Origin: Campanula takesimana
Lineage: Eukaryota > Streptophyta > Magnoliopsida > Asterales > Campanulaceae
DNA length: 64,000 bases
Direction: 5' to 3'
Assembly (NCBI GenBank): GCA_026119855.1
Contig: JAOWBW010000191.1
Coordinates: 620,001 to 684,000 of the forward strand
Shown here one piece after another: positions 1 to 11,255 of this stretch; position 1 is the stretch's first letter; each line of letters opens with the position of its first letter. The notes under the pieces were generated by a model. That model ran no database searches, was not told the DNA's origin, and worked only from the letters and a program-made list of their open reading frames with translations. A program made the position numbers and the translations under genes.

Positions 1-136
1 ACTGTGGAAATGAAGGTGGTGGAGAATGGATTCTCCAGTGCTCATGGTTCATGATGTAAAAGGGCCAAGTGCCAAAAGAAAGGTAAGACAAGAATTATCA
101 AACCTAAAGGAAATAATTATGGTTAAAATAATAACT
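1..136 (+). pseudogene. Ty1/copia element 1: gag tail fragment
   Basis: The translation holds a Lys-rich stretch (SAKRK, then KPKGNNYG in another frame) resembling the segment just before or around the zinc knuckle of copia gag. It breaks at the Tat solo LTR that begins at 137, and copia coding resumes at 1209 with protease, so this is the left part of the same disrupted element. The element's 5' end lies outside the window. Lineage not resolved. Confidence 0.45.
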
Positions 137-1203
137 TGTAGATACCCCGGGGAGGCCACGGCTTGGCTAGAGCGCGTGAATTACCCTAGGATGTCTAATT
201 GTGTTTTAGAGTCACCACCCACGTTTTTTAGGAACGTAAGAAAACCTAATGTTTATGAGCCTAAGTTTGATTTACAAAAACAGAGATTCTTTGGGATGAG
301 GGGTTCGGGGGTTAGGTTACGAAATGAGAAGTACTTAAACACCCATTTCGCCCGAGCAAAGTCGGTCATGTTTGTTCATAATTCACTTTTAAAGATAAAT
401 GCATTCTTCCTATTAAAATGATGATAAAAAGGGGTTTTAGAGTTTGAAATGTAGGGAGATGACTCCTAGGCCAATTCAATGTAATGAAAGGACCGTCGGT
501 GTCATGTCCCAAATGGTTTTGGGTGATTGCACATTTGATTGAAGAAGAAGAAGTAGAAGACGAAGAAGAAGAAGAAGAAGAAGAAGAAGAAGAAGAAGAA
601 GAAGAAGAAGAAGAAGAAGAAGAAGAAGAAGAAGAAGAAGAGAAATTCTTAAGACATTTACCTATAGTATCCTTCAAAGACAACCTCTTGTAAAGCCTTA
701 AAGAAGAGGTTGAATCCTTAGTTGAAGAAATCCCAAGAAAAAGTTTAGGAAAGATATGAGTAAAAAGGTCTAAAAGTAATGATGTCCAAGGTCCCTTCCA
801 ATGATGGATTGGAGGGGTTTTTATAGTTGAAAGAGGACTGTTTTTAGAGCCAAACGGAGTCTCCAAGAAATCTTTCCCGGGAAAAATCATGTATAATGAG
901 CAAGGGAGAGATTCTTGGGCAGAATCTGTAACTGACACGCCCCAGAAGCGTGCGCATCCCAACTAGGCGGCGGAAGGCGCGCGCGTCTGGCCTCAAGGGG
1001 CGGAGGCGCGCGACTCTGAGAAGCAATTTTTTACAGAATGGACTAGAAAGTTAGAACTGTTATTCAGTTTAGTCCCGGGACTTAACGGAGTCCATCTGGA
1101 ACTTAACCAAAGTAACAGAAACTAACAGAAAACACTTAGAAGAGGGAGAAACATAAAATCAAGTGTGCAATCGGGGTGAGCGGTCCAAGGCGGGGTGTCT
1201 ACA
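137..1203 (-). mobile_element. Solo LTR of a Tat-clade retrotransposon (A family)
   Basis: On the minus strand the sequence starts TGTAGACACCCCGCC and ends GGGTATCTACA, matching the 3' LTR of element A at 26528 and the solo LTR at 10265. It has a perfect 5-bp target duplication TAACT at 132-136 and 1204-1208, and no internal region, so it formed by LTR-LTR recombination. A minus-strand TATA box (CTATAAAAA) is at 818-826. A GC-rich, CpG-dense cluster (GGCGCGCGC-type motifs) is at about 955-1020, upstream of that TATA. A long GAA/TTC microsatellite sits in the transcribed part. Confidence 0.93.
541..641. repeat. (GAA)n/(TTC)n microsatellite inside the solo LTR
   Basis: About 100 bp of nearly pure GAA trinucleotide with a few interruptions near its start. 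The other two copies of this LTR lack the expansion at the same place: 10670-10710 has only an imperfect A/G-rich stretch. Poly-Glu and poly-Ser reading frames across it are products of the repeat, not genes. Confidence 0.95.
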
Positions 1204-1208
1204 TAACT

Positions 1209-2231
1209 CTAATTGATGCAGTTTGGTAAAATGGCGATTGGATTGACCATTTAGAATTGTAGTCAAGATTTTGGACGATCAACAAAAGAATGGTAGTAGG
1301 ACTACCACTCGGGATACTTATGTTATAAATTAATCTTTCTAACTTTAATTATTGGGTATTGGATACCGGATATGGATCCCACATTTGTATATATTCCAAT
1401 AATTAGTAAACTGAAAGACTACTCATAGTAAAGGTTGATCTATGAATGGTAATGATGCAATGGTTGCAACATTGTTCGTAGAACACTTGTAAAGTGACTT
1501 TACTAATGGAGTAGAAAAATATTATTTTGTTATAAGATAATGAAGGATATTTATTTCTTATTTGGAATAAGAAAAGTGCTTTATTTATTATGATTTACTT
1601 CATTGTGTTATCATATAAATAAATTTTATATCCTAAATCTTGAAGAACAAAGTAATAAAAGCTATAACATAAATAATTAAAATTCTTTATGCATTATTGT
1701 TTTGATCAAATAAATTAGAAATGCATATCTAAAATTCTATGGGACGGAGTTTTAACTCATATGATTTGGAATCACATGATTTATGCAAATCTTATTTACT
1801 TGGACCAAGACATCTTTTACTATGAATAGTAAAAGGCTAATATCTTACCTGACCTAATACATGTCAATGTATATGATGCATTAAGTAGCAATGCTAAAAG
1901 AAAATTTTGGTTGGACTTGGTAAAATTATTCAAAGATTCTGATTCGATCAAGATGATGAACAATTAAACCGAGAATTTGACAGTCATCGTCAAAATTGTG
2001 AAATAGTTTCACAATTAACTTCACTAAGAACACCATTCTAAATGATGTGTCTACGTGGAAGTACAAGAACCTTATTGGATATGGTTCATTAGATGATAAA
2101 GTCAAATTGATCTTCCATTATTAATTTTGGGGTTATGTATTACAAACCGCTACAACTACACTAATTTGAGTTCCATCAAAAGAGGTTAAATAGTGAAAGA
2201 AAACTGGGTTTGTATTTCATAAAGATTTAAG
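1209..2231 (+). pseudogene. Ty1/copia element 1: protease and degenerate N-terminal integrase region
   Basis: No ORF is intact. At about 1350-1395 the sequence reads WVLDTGYGSHIC, the copia aspartic protease signature (D-T-G followed by GSHIC). It is followed near 1440-1490 by a decayed match to the LRMGN..ARVAAL segment typical of these polyproteins. The rest of this AT-rich stretch has many stops and only faint resemblance to the GAG-pre-integrase and integrase core. It continues into the integrase C-terminal part at 2232. It is interrupted from the gag side by the solo LTR at 137-1203. Confidence 0.6.
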
Positions 2232-2450
2232 ATGATGAGACCTTTTGGAAAGGAGTTGTCTGGGACACACTCACATTTAAATCTAATAAATATATTTTCA
2301 TGGGATATTCTAAGGAAACTTGAGGATAAAATTTTACTCATAAGAAACAAATGGTTTGTTGCTTATGATGAAACTTTTCTGGATAAAAGGTTTATCTCTA
2401 AAAGAATCAGTGGGAGTAAAATATATCTCGAATGGTTCGAGACCTAGAAA
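2232..2450 (+). pseudogene. Ty1/copia element 1: integrase C-terminal fragment
   Basis: A 71-residue open stretch includes NKWFVAYDETFLDKRFIS, which aligns with the conserved copia integrase C-terminal stretch (ENKVFVARNATFLE-type) that precedes the RT domain. Order and strand fit the RT remnant further right. Too decayed to be functional. Confidence 0.6.
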
Positions 2451-3560
2451 ATATAATTTAACCTAAGATGGAAGTTGAACAAGTTTTCACAAGGGGTTGT
2501 GAAAATCCGTTCAAGATATACAAGTACTTGCACACATGATAAAATACAATCTATTAGAAGAAATATTGGAAATTTCGAAATAGAAAGTATTGAGGTAAAG
2601 TTCATTTAGAATGAAGTATTTACCACCTATCAAAGATGCAATATCAACTCCACATTTAGATTAATGGCTTGGAGTCATAAAATCTAAAAGGCAATTCATG
2701 TATAATAATCAAGTTTGGAACTTGATCATTCAAACCTAAGGTGTAAAAACCAAAGGAGAAGAATGACTTTTCTTGGACAAAAACTTACATGGGTAGCAAG
2801 AAACTTATTAGAATTTTCATATTCACATGTTCATATTTGGAATATGAAATTTGACAAAATAATGTCAAAACAAGCATTCCTCAACGGGAACTCACTTAAG
2901 GATGTATTGGATACAACCTAAAGGCTTTGATAGTCAAAGAAAATTCTAATAAAGTATGTAAGCTGCGGAAATCCATTGGATGGATTGAAGCAAGCTTTTG
3001 GGAGTTAGAATCTCCGTTTTGATGAATCAAAGAATTTTGCTTTATTAAGAACGAAGATGAACCTTGTATACACAAGAAGATTAGTTGGAGCATAGTGCTA
3101 TTCCTTATCTAATATGTGGATGACATATTGCTCATTGGAAACGACATTCCTACACTTTAATCTGTAAAGATTTGGTTAAGAAAGTGTTTCGCAATGAAGA
3201 ATATGAATGAAGCCACATAAGTCATTGGCATTAAGATCTATGGAGATAGATCAAGGAAGCTAAATGGTTTAAAGCCAATGTACACATATTGACAAAGTTA
3301 TAAGAAGATTCCGTAGGGAAAATTCTAAGAGAGGACATTTGTCAGTATTACATAGAGTTTCTCTAAGCAAGACTCAAATGTCCTAAAGACAAAAGATGAG
3401 CATGAGAAAATGAATGAGATGCCATTTACTTCAGCAATTGGATCCATGATGCCATGATTAGTACTAAGACAGATATATCTAATGCTTGGAGCATGACGAG
3501 TAGATATCAATCCGACACCGGTGAGACTCACTGGATGGCTATGAGAGCGATTCTTAAAGT
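2451..3560 (+). pseudogene. Ty1/copia element 1: reverse transcriptase remnant
   Basis: Fragments of the copia RT appear in shifting frames: KQAFLNG near 2868 (from the conserved DVKTAFLNG block), a decayed SIYGLKQA block near 2970-2998, a YVDD active-site block at about 3113-3124, then the GIKIY and STYIDK-like segments to 3300. The corresponding sequence of element 2 (5622-6390) is clearly homologous and better preserved. Many stops and small indels show it is long dead. The part before 2850 is AT-rich linker with no recognisable domain. Confidence 0.75.
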
Positions 3561-4074
3561 ACTTTAGAAGAACTAAATATTCGTTTATGATCTTTGAAGG
3601 TATGGAAGATGATCTTGGATGCATGCTTCCAAACCAACAAAGATGATAATACATCGCAATCAGTTTTTGTGCATATGTCAAATAGTGGAACTGTAAGTTG
3701 GAATGGTTCCAAGCAGAGTACAGTCACTAATTCTATAACTAAGTCTAAGTATATTGCCGCATTGGATGCTGCAAAGGAAGTGGTTTGGATTAAGAAGTTC
3801 ATTGTTGAACTTGAGATGGTTCCTAGCATTGCTAATCTAATAGACCTTATTAGTAATAATAGTGGTGCTATTGATCAAGCAAAGGAACCAAGAGCACATC
3901 CTAAATCCAAACACCTACTTAGGCGTTTTTCTTATCGTTCGAGAAATCGTTGATAAGGGAGACGTAAATATATGCAAAGTACCAAGTAATGATAACGTTG
4001 CGGACACGCTAACAAAGGAACTTCCACAAGCTAAACAGATGGTCATGTTAGGTCCATGGGTATTGGATACCTAG
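3561..4074 (+). pseudogene. Ty1/copia element 1: RNase H remnant
   Basis: An open stretch of about 119 residues reads DACFQTNKDDNTSQS, then GTVSWNGSKQST, then KYIAALDAAKEVVWIKKFI, the standard copia RNase H C-terminal domain. A frameshift near 3930 moves the KHLLRRF segment to the next frame, which ends in DVNICKVPSNDNVADTLTKE. The catalytic Asp segment (DACFQT) is kept here but missing from element 2. The purine-rich AAGTGGGAGA at 4091-4100 is the polypurine tract just before the LTR. Confidence 0.8.
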
Positions 4075-4101
4075 AGATTGGGCCTAGGGCAAGTGGGAGA
4101 T

Positions 4102-5621
4102 TGTTGGTTTTGGTTCCCTAGGCACGTTTGTTAAACGTTGTATAAGTTATCATTTTATTCATAATGATAAAGAGATAATAAGATTATTATTGTTGCTCAT
4201 GTTTGCTTATAATAATCTTCGTCCCTAGAGCTTGTTAAGCACTAGTATAAAGGCTAAATGATCATGGGATGATCATGTTAGATTTATGGGTACTTGTTTG
4301 GAACAAAGTACTGGACATGACCCACGGTATGAGATTTATGTCATGGTCAATGTCATATATATAAATCTCATATTAGTTATGTCATTTGAATCCTTAGACA
4401 TGAAGTTATTATAGTCTTCCACTTGATGAAGATTATGTTTGACATATTCAAACGCTGCCTTAACATGGTAGTTATAAAGGGTATGATTGGCATAATCGGA
4501 TTCACGTAGGGAAGAATAATAAGCTAATTGGATTTGTCCTTCTTCGGAAAGATGTCAATCTTGGACCCCTCGAAGGAATGATGTTGGTGAAATGTTTGGA
4601 CAAACTCAAATGGATTGATTGGATCAATGTCATTTGGATTATCAACATATTTATAATCGAGAAAGTATTGAACAATACAAGTTGACTTATTGACCATGAC
4701 TTGTGTTCAATGACATCGTGGACAAAGGGATTGTGGCATATTCTAAAGGAATGCGAACTTGTATCTAGTTATACTATTTGGGTAGGTATAACGGTTTGCT
4801 AGAACCTAATCATATCTTATGGTTTCATGTTTGAACCCATTGCCAACTTAGTATAATCCTAGAGCGTCACACACAATAGAATGAATCTTAAATAAGGACT
4901 ATATCAGAATATTGAGTCGAAGGACTTTGGAGGAATTTGGAAAATTAGGGAAATCTGGGGCAGGTGTGCGACCACACAAAAGGGTTTGGGCGGCCGCACA
5001 GCTTGGCTCAAAAAGTACCAGAACCTTCCAGATAGATGTGCGGCCGCACAGGTTGTTTTGGGCGGTCGCACACCATGTCGGGACTGGTTTCCTGATTTGA
5101 TTTGGAAAAGAATTTTGGACGGGTTTAGACACAAGTTTCCTATTTGGAATAGGTCTAACTTGTATATAAACAGCAAAATTCGGCCAGAATCAAAGCTAAT
5201 GCTTTTGTACAAATCTCAAAGAGTTTGAGAGAGGTTTTATTTTGTTCTAAGACATCCTAGATTGAAGAACAAAATAATACACAAATAAAATTCCATATAG
5301 TTCATATTAATTGTGAAAACGTGTTTCATAATTTTGGTCTAGCAACCAAGATCAAGTGTTCTTGATATTCGTTCGTGGTGTGGATACCGCTAGAGGGTGA
5401 AACTTATCATCTTCAAAGTTCGTGATTCTTACTATGTTCGTGATCAAGGTTTCAAGCCTCCATCGAATTCAAGGTTGCAAAAATCAAAGGCATCAAGGGT
5501 TAGTATTCTAGTATTCATCATATTGTATTTGACTTAATCATATGAATGGATCTATGGGCTTTGGGTTTCATTAAATTTTAAACGCTTCATTCCGCTGCGC
5601 GTGTTACTACGAAACCCAACA
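4102..5621 (+). mobile_element. 3' LTR of Ty1/copia element 1
   Basis: Starts TGTTGGTTTTGG right after the polypurine tract, ends ACCCAACA, 1520 bp, and is paired by sequence with the LTR at 6915-8433. TATA box TATATAAA at 5163-5170. About 90-190 bp upstream of it are three GC-rich near-palindromes (GTGCGGCCGCAC-like, about 4970-5085). Open frames over this GC-rich segment also occur in the other LTR and are not genes. The flank after it begins GAAAC, inside an RT gene. Confidence 0.9.
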
Positions 5622-6841
5622 GAAACCTTTTCACCCGTAGCAATGATCGAGTTTATAAGAATTTTGCTTGCCATTGCCGCATATCATGACTATGAAATAT
5701 GGCAAATGGACGTCAAAACCGCTTTCCTAAATGGAAAACTACAAGAGGATGTGTATATGACACAACCGGAAGGTTTTGAACAGAATTCTAAGGTATGCAA
5801 ATTGCAGAGATCTATCTATGGATTAAAGCAAGCTTCAAGGAGTTGGAATCTCCGTTTTGATGAATCGGTCAAAGAGTTTGGTTTCATCAAGAACGAAGAT
5901 GAACCTTGTGTATACAAGAAGATTAGTGGGAGCATAGTGCTATTCCTTATTTTATACGTGGATGACATATTACTCATTGGAAACGATATTCCTACACTTC
6001 AGTCCGTGAAGACTTGGTTAGGAAAATGCTTCGCAATGAAAGATATGGGTGAAGCCGCATATATACTTGGCATTAAGATCTATAGAGATAGATCAAGGAG
6101 GCTACTTGGTTTAAGCCAAAGTACATACATTGACAAGGTCATTAGAAGATTCCGTATGGAAAATTCTAAAAGAGGAACCTTACCAGTGTTACATGGAGTT
6201 TCTCTAAGCAAGACTCAATGTCCTAAGACAAAAGATGAGCGTGAGAAAATGAATGATGTTCCATATGCTTCGGCAATTGGGTCCATCATGTATGCCATGA
6301 TTTGTACTAGGCCGGATGTATCTTATGCTTTAAGCATGACAAGTAGATACCAATCCACCCCGGTGAAAATCACTGGATGGCTGTAAAAGCGATTCTTAAG
6401 TACTTGAGAAGAACTAAAGATTCATTTTTGATCTATGGAGGAATGGAAGATGATCTCGTGGTAAATGCTTACACGGGTTTTGTGTTTATGTTAAATGGTG
6501 GAACTGTAAGCTGGAAGAGTTCCAAGCAGAGTACAACCGCTGATTCTACAACGGAAGCTGAGTATATTGCTGCATCAGATGCTGCAAAGGAAGCTATTTG
6601 GATTAAGAAGTTCATCACTGAACTTGAAGTGGTTCCTAGCATTGCTTATCCAATAGACCTTTATTGTGATAATAATGGTGCTATTGCTCAAGCAAAGGAA
6701 ACAAGAGCACATCAGAAATCCAAACACATACTTAGGCGTTTTCATATCATTCGAGAAATCGTTGATAGGGGAGACGTGAATATATGCAGAGTACCTACTG
6801 ATGACAATGTTGCGGACCCGCTAACAAAGGGACTTCCATAA
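5622..6841 (+). pseudogene. Ty1/copia element 2: RT-RNase H, 5'-truncated and frameshifted
   Basis: Reads from the conserved ETFSPVAMI start of the copia RT domain through DVKTAFLNG, SIYGLKQAS, the YVDD active site (about 5957-5968), GIKIYRDR and CTRPDVSYAL. A one-base loss near 6355-6366 moves the frame at TSRYQS. RNase H continues to VADPLTKGLP at 6841. Within RNase H the usual DASFQTDKDD segment is deleted: NAYT runs straight into GFVFMLNGG near 6470. The enzyme would therefore lack a catalytic Asp even without the frameshift. Gag, protease and integrase are absent from the window. The abrupt start at the end of LTR 1 suggests either insertion of element 1 into this gene or a deletion. Lineage within copia not resolved. 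Confidence 0.9.
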
Positions 6842-6902
6842 GCTAAACATGAAGGTCATGTTAGGTCCATGGGTATTAGATACATGGGAAATTGGGCCTA
6901 GG

Positions 6903-6914
6903 GCAAGTGGGAGA
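6903..6914 (+). other. Polypurine tract of copia element 2
   Basis: GCAAGTGGGAGA lies immediately 5' of the LTR start and matches the tract before the LTR of element 1. It is the expected plus-strand priming site. Confidence 0.8.
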
Positions 6915-8433
6915 TGTTTGGTAGTGGTGCCCTAGGCACGTTTAATAAACGTTGTAATTGTTATCATGTATTTCATATCAATAAAGAAATGTTTTGATTA
7001 TTATTGTTGTTCATGTTTACTTATAATAATCTCCGTCCCTAGTACTTGTTAAGCACTAGTATACAGGCTAAATGATCATGGGATGATCATGTTAGATTTA
7101 TGGGTACTTGTTTGGAACAAGGAACTGGACATGACCCGCTGTATGAGATTTATGTCATGGTCTATGTCGTACATATATCTCACATTAGTTATGTCATTTG
7201 AATCCTTAGACATGAAGTTATTATAGTCTTCCACTTGATGAACATTATGTTTGACATATTCAAATGCTACCTTTAACCGGGTAGTTATAAAGGGTATGAT
7301 TGGTATAATCGGATTCACGTAGGGAAGAGTAATAAGCTAAATGGATTTGTCCCTCTTCGGAGAGATGTCAAGCTTAGGCCTCTCGTAGGAATGATGTTGA
7401 TGAAAATGTTCGACCGGACTCAAATGAATTGATTAGATCAATGTCATTTGTATTATCAACATATTCGGAATCGAGAAAGTATTGAACAAAACAAGTTGAC
7501 TTGTTGACCATGACTTGTGTTCAATGACATCGTGGACAAAGGGATTGTGACATGTTCTAAAGGAATGCGAACTTGTATCTAGTTATACTATTTGGGTAGG
7601 TATGACGGTTTGCTAGAACCTAATCATATCTTATGGTTTCATGTTTGAACCCATTGCCAACTTAGTGTAATCCTAGAGGGTCACACACAATAGAACGAAT
7701 CTTAAATAAGGTCTATACTGGAATATTGAGTCGAAGGACTTTGGAGGAATTTGGAAATTAGGGAAATCTGGGGAAGATGTGCGACCACACAAAAGGGCTT
7801 GGGCGGCCGCACAGCTTGGTTCAAAAAGTACCAGAAACCTTCCAGATAGATGTGCGGCCGCACAAGTGGTTTTGGGCGACCGCACACCATGTCGGGACTG
7901 GTTTCCTAATTTGATTTGGAAAAGAATTTTGGACGGGTTTTGACACAAGTTTCCTATTTGGAATAGGTCTAACTTGTATATAAACAGCCAAATTCGGGCC
8001 AGAATCAGACCAAGCTTTTGTGCAAGTCTCAAAGAGTTTGAGAGAGGTTTTATTTTGTTCTAAGATATCCTAGATTGAAGAACAAAATAATACACAAATA
8101 AAATTCCATATAGTTCATATTGATTGTGAAAACGTGTTTCACAATTTTGGTCTAGCAACCAAGATCAAGTGTTCTTGATATTCGTTCATAGTGTGGATAC
8201 CGCTAGAGGGTGAAGCTTATTATCTTCAAAGTTCGTGTTCTTACTTGTTCGTGATTAAAGCTTCAATTTCTCCACCAAGATCAAAGACCTAATTCAAAGT
8301 CATCAAGGGTTAGTCTTTCCAGTATTCATATTGCAAGTATTTGATTCAATCATATGAACGGATCTATGGGCTTTGGATTTCATAAAATTTTAAATGATAT
8401 TTTCCGCTGCGCATGTTACTACGAAACCCAACA
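6915..8433 (+). mobile_element. 3' LTR of Ty1/copia element 2
   Basis: Starts TGTTTGGTAGTGG and ends ACCCAACA, 1519 bp, clearly homologous over its whole length to the LTR at 4102-5621. TATA box TATATAAA at 7977-7984; GC-rich GTGCGGCCGCAC-type motifs at about 7780-7890. Its right flank begins CCATC and lies in a Tat element, so copia element 2 appears to have inserted into the antisense region of element D. Confidence 0.9.
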
Positions 8434-9738
8434 CCATCATCACCGTGACTAGAAACATCACACTCCACCAACTTCTGAATGACCTTCGCTACTCTTATGT
8501 GATGCCTCCGAATGATCACCCGCAGTTTCTCCTCTACCACAACGCGTGAGCCTCAAAGGCGCGTCCCAACAAATTCATCATACGAGGCTCCCTCTACGAC
8601 AAACTGTCTAGCATCAAGTCCCTTGGTCAACCTAACCCGGTCAGACAAAGACGTTGAAACAGTCATAGACCACGGAGGATCCACCGAAACCAAGTAGACG
8701 CTACCTACTCCATCCTAGGCTCGTGCCTTATCACCCAAATAAAGGACATCTCCGCTGTAGCCGATCAACAGCCTCCTCTGGCCCGTCGCCTCAATAAGCC
8801 GCTGCAGCAAGCAACTCAAAGTCTAGCTCCACCCACGAATGGAACGTCATTTATCTCGGACAGGGTCCCCCCAGAAGAGTCTTCAAACTAAGCCTAAGTA
8901 TAGTGCCGAGACGTCTCGTTTCCCTATACTCCTGCAGCTTGGCGCCCATCAACAAAGTACGGCAATCAAGCACTGGTCGTCCCAAATTGACCCATAGCAA
9001 GAATCTCGTAGGCCCAACACTACATGGGTAAGGCATCAACAAGAAGAGACTGAAACCAGAAGCAGACAAAGAACGGTTCATACCTCCAAGATAAAGTGTA
9101 AGCAGTCGACTGACTCCAATTGAGACCGACAACTCTGATCTAAAGAACGGTACAACTCCGTCAAACCCGTTGCTCCACAAGCAAGTATGTTCACTACATC
9201 CAAATCCACTAGGCATCCCAACAGCGGAATCATCGTCATAGTACCGGCATTAGCAAAGATGGGAGGTTGCCTCTACATCACCGACTCCTACCTCAAGAGC
9301 CACCAGCATCTCCTCATGTTGCCCCCAAGTGCACCACTCCTGTTATCGGTGCAATCAAGCTCGGAAGTCCATCCGCACTCCCATCGGAAATCAAGGTATC
9401 ATCACTCCACACTAGGGCTACCTATGAACCGTAACCCGGTAAGAGCCGTGAAGTCCGAAGGAGCCACCATAACCTCTCCCCAACCAAGGTGGAATGTATA
9501 GGTGGTATCCCACAAATGCTCCCGTAGTTCCATGAACAGATCGGTGCTCTTGGTCAACTCTTCTTGACCAGTCAAGCTCTCGAAGAATAAACCCAAGCCG
9601 GTAACCCCCACCTTGCTCTGTACAGTCTCTGGAAGTCCTTTCCCACAAGCTATGCACAATGCTACATGAGCCCCTCGACTTCAAAGGCGGCAATACAACA
9701 TGCAAGCACAGACAGGTATACACAGCAAAGGTATGCAA
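8434..9738 (-). pseudogene. Antisense plant-mobile-domain (PMD) gene remnant in Tat element D
   Basis: Minus-strand frames show the PMD (aminotransferase-like) signature LWDTTYTFHLGWGEV followed by FTALTGLRF at about 9440-9560. This aligns with RWWDTTHTFHL..GEVTMTP and FTALTGLFF in the spliced antisense gene at 22784-25087. A second open stretch of 121 residues (8851-9216) continues the same strand without a clear motif. Frames are broken, and the left end is cut by copia element 2. It is antisense to its host element (sense is plus, judged from the polypurine tract at 13998 and the LTR at 14010). PMD proteins such as Arabidopsis MAIN and MAIL1 act in transposon silencing; function here is not shown. 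Confidence 0.65.
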
Positions 9739-10264
9739 TCAATCTAGCAATTTATCTTATGATGCATGCTCATATATAAACTGTTGCATTAGGAGAATCC
9801 CCAAAATTCCCAACGAATACTATAAATAACTCATAATAAAAACCCTATTCTACCTAGGAAAAGACAAGTCAACTCAAAAAAAATCCAAGACAAGTCAACT
9901 CAAGACAAATCCAAGACGAGTCAACTCAAAACAAATCCAAGACAAAGTCAACTCCGAACAAGTCCGAAAGCATTTCAATAATTAACGGACAAAAATATAA
10001 CTTCATCCAAAATAAGCTTTCTCAACGAAACGCTAATGTACATTACATCCCTATACCCTAACAAAAGTCAAACAACACAAAAAATCACTTTTAACAAAGT
10101 CAACCAAGTCAAAAAATCAGTCAAAGATTACAACATTTTGACCAAAAATTACTTAACACAAAAATTGTGCTTTTAACAAAACCACTAAAATCAATACAGT
10201 ATACAAATAAATCAATCAACTTGGGTCGAAATCTACAAGCTTCATGAAAACCCCAATTTAAGGT
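9739..10264. other. AT-rich noncoding 3' region of element D
   Basis: No coding potential seen. At about 9855-9960 there are four degenerate copies of a roughly 25-bp unit containing GACAAGTCAACTCAA and ACAAATCCAA. The last five bases, AAGGT (10260-10264), are the target site duplicated by the solo LTR that follows. Confidence 0.6.
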
Positions 10265-11250
10265 TGTAGATACCCCGGGGCGGAGCCCACGGCTTTAGGC
10301 TAGAGCGCGCGGATTACCCTAGGATGTCTAATTGTGTTTTAGAGTCGCCACTCATGTTTTTTAGGAACGTAAGAAAACCTAATGTTTATGAGCCTAAGTT
10401 TGATTTACGAAAACAGAGATTCTTTGGGATGAGGGGTTCGGGGGTTAGGTTACGAAATGGGAAGTACTTAAACACCCATTTCGCCCGAGCAATGTCGGTC
10501 TTGTTTGTTCATAGTTCACTTTAAAGATAGATGTGTTCTTCCTATTTGAATGATGATAAAAGGAGGTTTTATAGTTTAGAATGTAGGGAGATAACTCCTA
10601 GACCAATTAAATGTAATGAAAGGGCCATTGGTGTCATGTCCCAAATGGTTTTGGGGTGATTACACATTTGATTGAATTATAAGAAGAATAAGAAATAAAG
10701 AATAAAGTTAAGACATTTTACCTATAATATCCTTCAAAGAGAACCTTTTGAAAAAGTCTTGAAGAAGAGGTTGAATACTTGGAGAGAATATCTTTTGTAA
10801 ATTGCCTAGAGCTTTGTTTAGAGAAAAGTCCAAGGTCTCAAAGTCCTCCTCCAATGATGGATTGGAGGGGTTTAGAAAATGTGTGTGTTTTGGAGCCAAA
10901 CGGAGTCTCCAAGAAATCTTTCCCGGGCAAAATCATGTATAATGAGCAAGTGAGAGATTTTTGGGCAGAATCTGTAACTGACACACCCCAGAAGCGCGCG
11001 CATCCCACCTAGGCGGCGGAAGGCGCGCGCGTCTGGCCTCAAGGGGCGGAGGCGCGCGACTCTGAAAGGCAAATTTTGACAGAATAGACAGGAAAGTTAG
11101 AACTATTATTCAGTTTAGCCCTTGGACTTAACAGAGCCCGTCTGGAACCTAACCAAAGTAACAGAAACTAACAGAAAACACTTAAAAGAGGGAGAAACAC
11201 AAAAATCAAGTGTGCAATCGGGGTGAGCGGTCCAAGGCGGGGTGTCTACC
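10265..11250 (-). mobile_element. Second solo LTR of the A-family Tat element
   Basis: Plus strand starts TGTAGATACCCCGGGG and ends GGCGGGGTGTCTACC (the last base deviates from the expected A). Target duplication AAGGT at 10260-10264 and 11251-11255. Sequence matches the solo LTR at 137-1203 along its length but lacks the GAA expansion. The TATA position is altered (TTTAGAAAA near 10871). GC-rich CpG cluster at about 10994-11060. No internal region, so a solo LTR. Confidence 0.93.
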
Positions 11251-11255
11251 AAGGT

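Noticed and set aside
484..693. Poly-Glu ORF and antisense poly-Ser ORF
   Set aside because: Produced by the GAA microsatellite within a solo LTR; no flanking coding features and not present in the sister LTRs.
4899..5228. ORFs on both strands over the GC-rich part of the copia LTR (also 7673-8032)
   Set aside because: Present in both LTRs in the same place, no domain, overlapping on opposite strands; explained by GC-rich promoter motifs.
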